In this document: positions 61,380-64,000 of the stretch, one piece after another
Position numbering within the stretch: the stretch's first letter is position 1
How the letters are laid out: every line of letters begins with the position of its first letter
NCBI RefSeq assembly: GCF_900114995.1
Contig: NZ_FOUX01000004.1
Coordinates: 372,001 to 436,000 of the forward strand
Origin: Chitinophaga sp. YR627
Lineage (GTDB): Bacteria; Bacteroidota; Bacteroidia; Chitinophagales; Chitinophagaceae
DNA: 64,000 bases
Reading direction: 5' to 3'
The notes under the pieces: generated by a model
Seen by the model: the letters and a program-made list of their open reading frames with translations, nothing else
Databases searched by the model: none
What the model was told of the DNA's origin: nothing
Translations under genes and position numbers: made by a program

Positions 61380-62324
61380 ATGCAACCATTGCCTTCACTG
61401 CCATTTCCTGCATACTCCTATAAAATGGAAGAGATCACCCGTACCCTCACGAAAGAACAGACCACCGGGCCTGAGATCAGGTATGATGAGGTAAAAATGG
61501 ATAACGCCCGTATGCTTTGGTATAAGTATACGGCCGACCAGGAATACCACATTCCCATGCGCCTGGAAAAAGAAAGGGTCGAGCTGCACTTCAAATTGCA
61601 GGGACGTTCCGGTGTCTCCTATGCGGACCAGCATCTTATCATGACCGCCAATCAGCAAAGCATTTTCTATCAGCGGGAACTGGAAGGAGAATACATCCTT
61701 TTCCCCGGGGAAGAAAGCGCCTTCTTTGAAATAGAAATGCCCATGGCCGTATTTGGTTCCCTTGTCACAGACGAAAGTCAGTTCCTCCGTAACTTCTTCG
61801 ATCAGCTGCAAACACCCCGTCACTACCTCTGGCCGGGATACTGTAGGCTCATCACGCCAAAGATGCACAACATCATTGCGGAGATGCATACTACCGCCTA
61901 TAAAGGGCAGATGAAAAGACTGTTCCTGGAAGCCAAGATGATAGAACTGTTCCTGTTACAGGTAAGTAGTTATGAAGAGCAGTACCTGCAACCGGCGGCC
62001 CTGCGTCCAAAGGAAATAGAGGCTTTACATGCCGCCAAACAATACATCGGGCAACATTTTGCGGAAGACTGTTCCATTATTTCCCTGGCCGGACAGGTAG
62101 GACTGAACCAGAAAAAGCTAAAACAGGGCTTTAAGGTCTTATTCGGACATACCATTTTCGGTTATGTCAGTCATGTGAGAATGGAAAAGGCGAGACAATT
62201 ATTACTGGACGAACAGAAAACGGTCGGAGAAGTAGCAGAACTGGTAGGTTATCAGCATCAGCAGCACTTTACTGCTGCTTTCAGGAAGAAATATGGTATT
62301 CTTCCAAAAACCCTCAAACAGTAA
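61380..62324 (+). CDS. AraC-family transcriptional regulator
   Basis: The 314-aa protein has an N-terminal sensing domain rich in beta strands (VELHFKLQGRSGVSYADQH). A C-terminal AraC domain follows from about residue 210 (ISLAGQVGLNQKKLKQGFKV and EVAELVGYQHQQHFTAAFRK, ending YGILPKTLKQ). The opening resembles regulators of siderophore or TonB-transporter genes (PchR-like). The ATG at 61380 gives 15 extra residues before a second Met at 61425; either is possible. It is divergent from the small YciI-like gene. Confidence 0.92.
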   Translation: MQPLPSLPFPAYSYKMEEITRTLTKEQTTGPEIRYDEVKMDNARMLWYKYTADQEYHIPMRLEKERVELHFKLQGRSGVSYADQHLIMTANQQSIFYQRELEGEYILFPGEESAFFEIEMPMAVFGSLVTDESQFLRNFFDQLQTPRHYLWPGYCRLITPKMHNIIAEMHTTAYKGQMKRLFLEAKMIELFLLQVSSYEEQYLQPAALRPKEIEALHAAKQYIGQHFAEDCSIISLAGQVGLNQKKLKQGFKVLFGHTIFGYVSHVRMEKARQLLLDEQKTVGEVAELVGYQHQQHFTAAFRKKYGILPKTLKQ

Positions 62325-62333
62325 AACTGCGCG

Positions 62334-62374
62334 CCGGTGTAAGGTTCCACCGGTAAGTATCACCTTACAACCGG
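62334..62374. terminator. Hairpin between convergent genes
   Basis: CCGGTGTAAGGT pairs with ACCTTACA-A-CCGG (one bulge) around a 16-nt loop. It lies between the end of the AraC gene and the end of the two-TM peptide gene. The T run is weak. Confidence 0.5.
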
Positions 62375-62421
62375 ACTATAGCAGTTAACAAATCAGGGAT
62401 GTACAGGAGGACAGACACCTA

Positions 62422-62616
62422 TCAGGATGGCCGGTCTTTGGTATTACGAATCAGACCAATGCCCGCAAAGAAAAAGATCGCTCCCAGTATGGAATAGATG
62501 ATAATTCCCTTGATGCTCCTCGTACCGCCGGTACTATTCATAAAACTGACAGCTCCCATTATCAGACCGGCAATTCCCAGAAAAGTCAGGAGCATCCCGA
62601 TAACCCGTTTTTCCAT
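62422..62616 (-). CDS. Small two-TM membrane protein, 64 aa
   Basis: The start is set at 62616 (MEKRVIGMLLTFLGIAGLIM); the frame open to 62820 has a Cys-rich, non-protein-like extension that overlaps the divergent ABC gene. Two TM helices (about 5-24 and 37-57, GIIIYSILGAIFFFAGIGLI) are joined by a short loop. The function is unknown. It is divergent from the ABC exporter gene with 171 bp between starts. Confidence 0.7.
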   Translation of the reverse strand: MEKRVIGMLLTFLGIAGLIMGAVSFMNSTGGTRSIKGIIIYSILGAIFFFAGIGLIRNTKDRPS

Positions 62617-62787
62617 AACTTTTTTACCCCTGTAATGCAAATTGTATGCCCTCGCTATCAAATAGCAGTCACTACCCGGTCTCCCTGCAACGAGTTGCAA
62701 ATGAATAAAATACCAAAAAAGCCAGCTAAAACTGACATTTAGGCGTAACCGACAGCAGGTGGTGCAATTTTTGCCGCTTCCCACAGC

Positions 62788-64000
62788 ATGAAGATCTTCT
62801 GGACTTATTTGCGTCCCCACCGCTGGATGATCGCCTTATCCCTCTTACTGGCAGGTATAGGCCAGCTGGCAACAATGGTAGACCCCCTGATCTTTGGAAA
62901 GATCATCGATGATTATACACTGCACCCCGGTAATAAAGCACAGGATGAACTGGTAAGAGGTGTGCTGTTCTGGCTGGCCATAGCCATTGCCGTGGCTATG
63001 ATAGCAAGACTCTGCCGCGCTTTCCAGGAATTTGTGATGCGTATCGTCGTACAGCGCTTCGGTATGCAGGTCTTCAATGATGGTCTGAAACAAACCCTCC
63101 GGCTTTCCTATCAGGAATTTGAAGAACAACGCAGTGGGGAAACGGTCGCATTGCTGCAGAAAGTACGCAATGACAACGAACGCTTTCTCAATGCACTGAT
63201 CAATATCCTGTTTTCTTCCATGGTAGGCATCTGCTTCCTGATATGGTATGCTGTTACCAAACACTGGGCGCTGGTGCCCGTCTTCTTCTTTGGCGTACTT
63301 GTACTGGGTACCCTGACAGGCTTACTGAGCCGGAAAATGAAACAGATACAGCGCGCCATCAATAAAGAAACACTGAAACTATCCGGCTCCATTACCGAGT
63401 CACTCCGCAATATAGAACTCGTAAAAAGCCTGGGCCTGACCTTCCCGGAAATACGCAGATTACGCACTTTCACCCGGAACATCTATGACCTGGAGATTAA
63501 AAAGGTAAAACAGGTACGTACACTGTCATTTATACAAGGCACCACGCTCAACCTGCTACGGCAATCTATTCTGTTCATATTGCTCTGGCTGATCTTCCAT
63601 AAGGTATTAAGCACTGGTGAACTCATTGCCATGCAGTTCATATCTGCCACGATCTTTAATCCGCTACAGGAACTGGGTAACATCATCGTTTTCTACCGCG
63701 AGGCAGAAAGCTCCTTACAGTTGTTTGATCAGCTGATGCACAAACCAGTGGAACAAAAACCTGCCAGTCCGGTAGAACTGGGCTCCCTGGAAAGCATCCG
63801 TTTTGAAGATATCGTGTTCCGTCACCAGACGGCTACCCAGAATGCCATGGATGGCATCAGCTTCCATGCCGGCATCGGAGATACGATTGCCTTTGTAGGG
63901 CCTTCCGGCTCAGGCAAATCTACCCTGGTAAAACTGTTACTGGGTTTATATCAGCCTGTATCCGGAGAGATCTATTTCAATGATATTCCCTCCGGAGAGA
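62788..64000 (+). CDS. ABC exporter, fused membrane and ATPase domains (truncated by window edge)
   Basis: The frame from ATG 62788 (MKIFWTYLRPHRWMIALSLL) stays open to the end of the window, giving 404 residues without a stop. About 1-310 is a six-helix ABC transmembrane domain (QLATMVDPLIFGKIIDDYTL; the coupling-helix region QEFEEQRSGETVALLQKVRN; FISATIFNPLQELGNIIVFY). The ATPase domain follows, with FVGPSGSGKSTLVKLLLGLY as Walker A. The Q-loop, signature motif and Walker B lie beyond the edge. It is a homodimeric or heterodimeric exporter of lipids, peptides or drugs. Confidence 0.9.
   Translation, partial: MKIFWTYLRPHRWMIALSLLLAGIGQLATMVDPLIFGKIIDDYTLHPGNKAQDELVRGVLFWLAIAIAVAMIARLCRAFQEFVMRIVVQRFGMQVFNDGLKQTLRLSYQEFEEQRSGETVALLQKVRNDNERFLNALINILFSSMVGICFLIWYAVTKHWALVPVFFFGVLVLGTLTGLLSRKMKQIQRAINKETLKLSGSITESLRNIELVKSLGLTFPEIRRLRTFTRNIYDLEIKKVKQVRTLSFIQGTTLNLLRQSILFILLWLIFHKVLSTGELIAMQFISATIFNPLQELGNIIVFYREAESSLQLFDQLMHKPVEQKPASPVELGSLESIRFEDIVFRHQTATQNAMDGISFHAGIGDTIAFVGPSGSGKSTLVKLLLGLYQPVSGEIYFNDIPSGE

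Noticed and set aside
62617..62820. N-terminal extension of the two-TM peptide
   Set aside because: It overlaps the start of the divergent ABC exporter and is Cys/Trp-rich, unlike a real protein.
1..64000. tRNA, rRNA, known riboswitches, prophage or IS elements
   Set aside because: None could be recognised by eye: no cloverleaf with a CCA-type end, no transposase or integrase frame, no known riboswitch core.

Overview
The window looks like chromosome from a Bacteroidota bacterium of the Chitinophaga type (family Chitinophagaceae). This rests on three SusC/SusD pairs, an ECF sigma/FecR pair with a C-terminal STN-like segment, DUF4369-TlpA and DUF6443/RHS proteins, many lipoprotein and Sec signal peptides, near absence of Shine-Dalgarno sites, and TAnnTTTG-like promoter boxes. 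The assignment is by protein style only; there is no rRNA or tRNA in the window.

Layout. 1-7.2 kb: small and hypothetical genes, a divergent MFS exporter / MarR-OsmC pair with mirror-image operators, a YiiX-like cysteine hydrolase and a TPR protein. 7.5-16.3 kb: a nutrient-uptake locus (SusC, SusD, secreted EEP-fold phosphodiesterase/phosphatase) divergent from an unusual membrane-spanning regulator with an outside LamG+Kelch sensor and an inside winged helix + SARP-like (BTAD) region. The gap between them carries 11-bp-spaced TTAACA direct repeats. 16.4-21.2 kb: DinB-fold protein, VWA protein, then a likely operon of a photolyase-like protein that lacks two of the four expected Fe-S cysteines and DNA polymerase IV. 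21.3-33.3 kb: an AT-richer RHS/YD-repeat cassette: coiled-coil/beta-barrel protein, frameshifted VGIGT fibre-like gene, signal-peptide mini-ORF, 1179-aa YD protein, 1468-aa DUF6443/RHS protein with a unique C-terminus, and a four-TM protein in the immunity position. A candidate small RNA and a diverged 59-bp direct repeat lie in this region.

33.3-47.8 kb: a SusC/SusD pair with no enzyme beside it, a DinB-fold protein, and a classical signalling PUL (ECF sigma, FecR, STN-SusC, SusD, BNR sialidase-like enzyme). 47.9-56 kb: ferritin, a 44-aa membrane peptide, cupin, DUF4369-TlpA thioredoxin, sugar-porter MFS, alpha/beta hydrolase, AraC regulator and aldo/keto reductase. 56-60.4 kb: GH95 fucosidase-like and GH39 xylosidase-like secreted enzymes, with a perfect LacI-type palindrome upstream. 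60.4-64 kb: a 55-bp tandem repeat array, a small alpha-beta-barrel-like protein, an AraC regulator, a two-TM peptide and a truncated ABC exporter running off the right edge.

Overall the window combines glycan (and possibly phosphoester) scavenging modules, each with a different mode of control, with DNA-repair/stress genes and one RHS surface-protein cassette. The two most unusual items are the LamG-Kelch-TM-SARP regulator with its direct-repeat operator candidates, and the RHS cassette with its beta-barrel and putative immunity partners. All domain calls are by eye; no database search was run.
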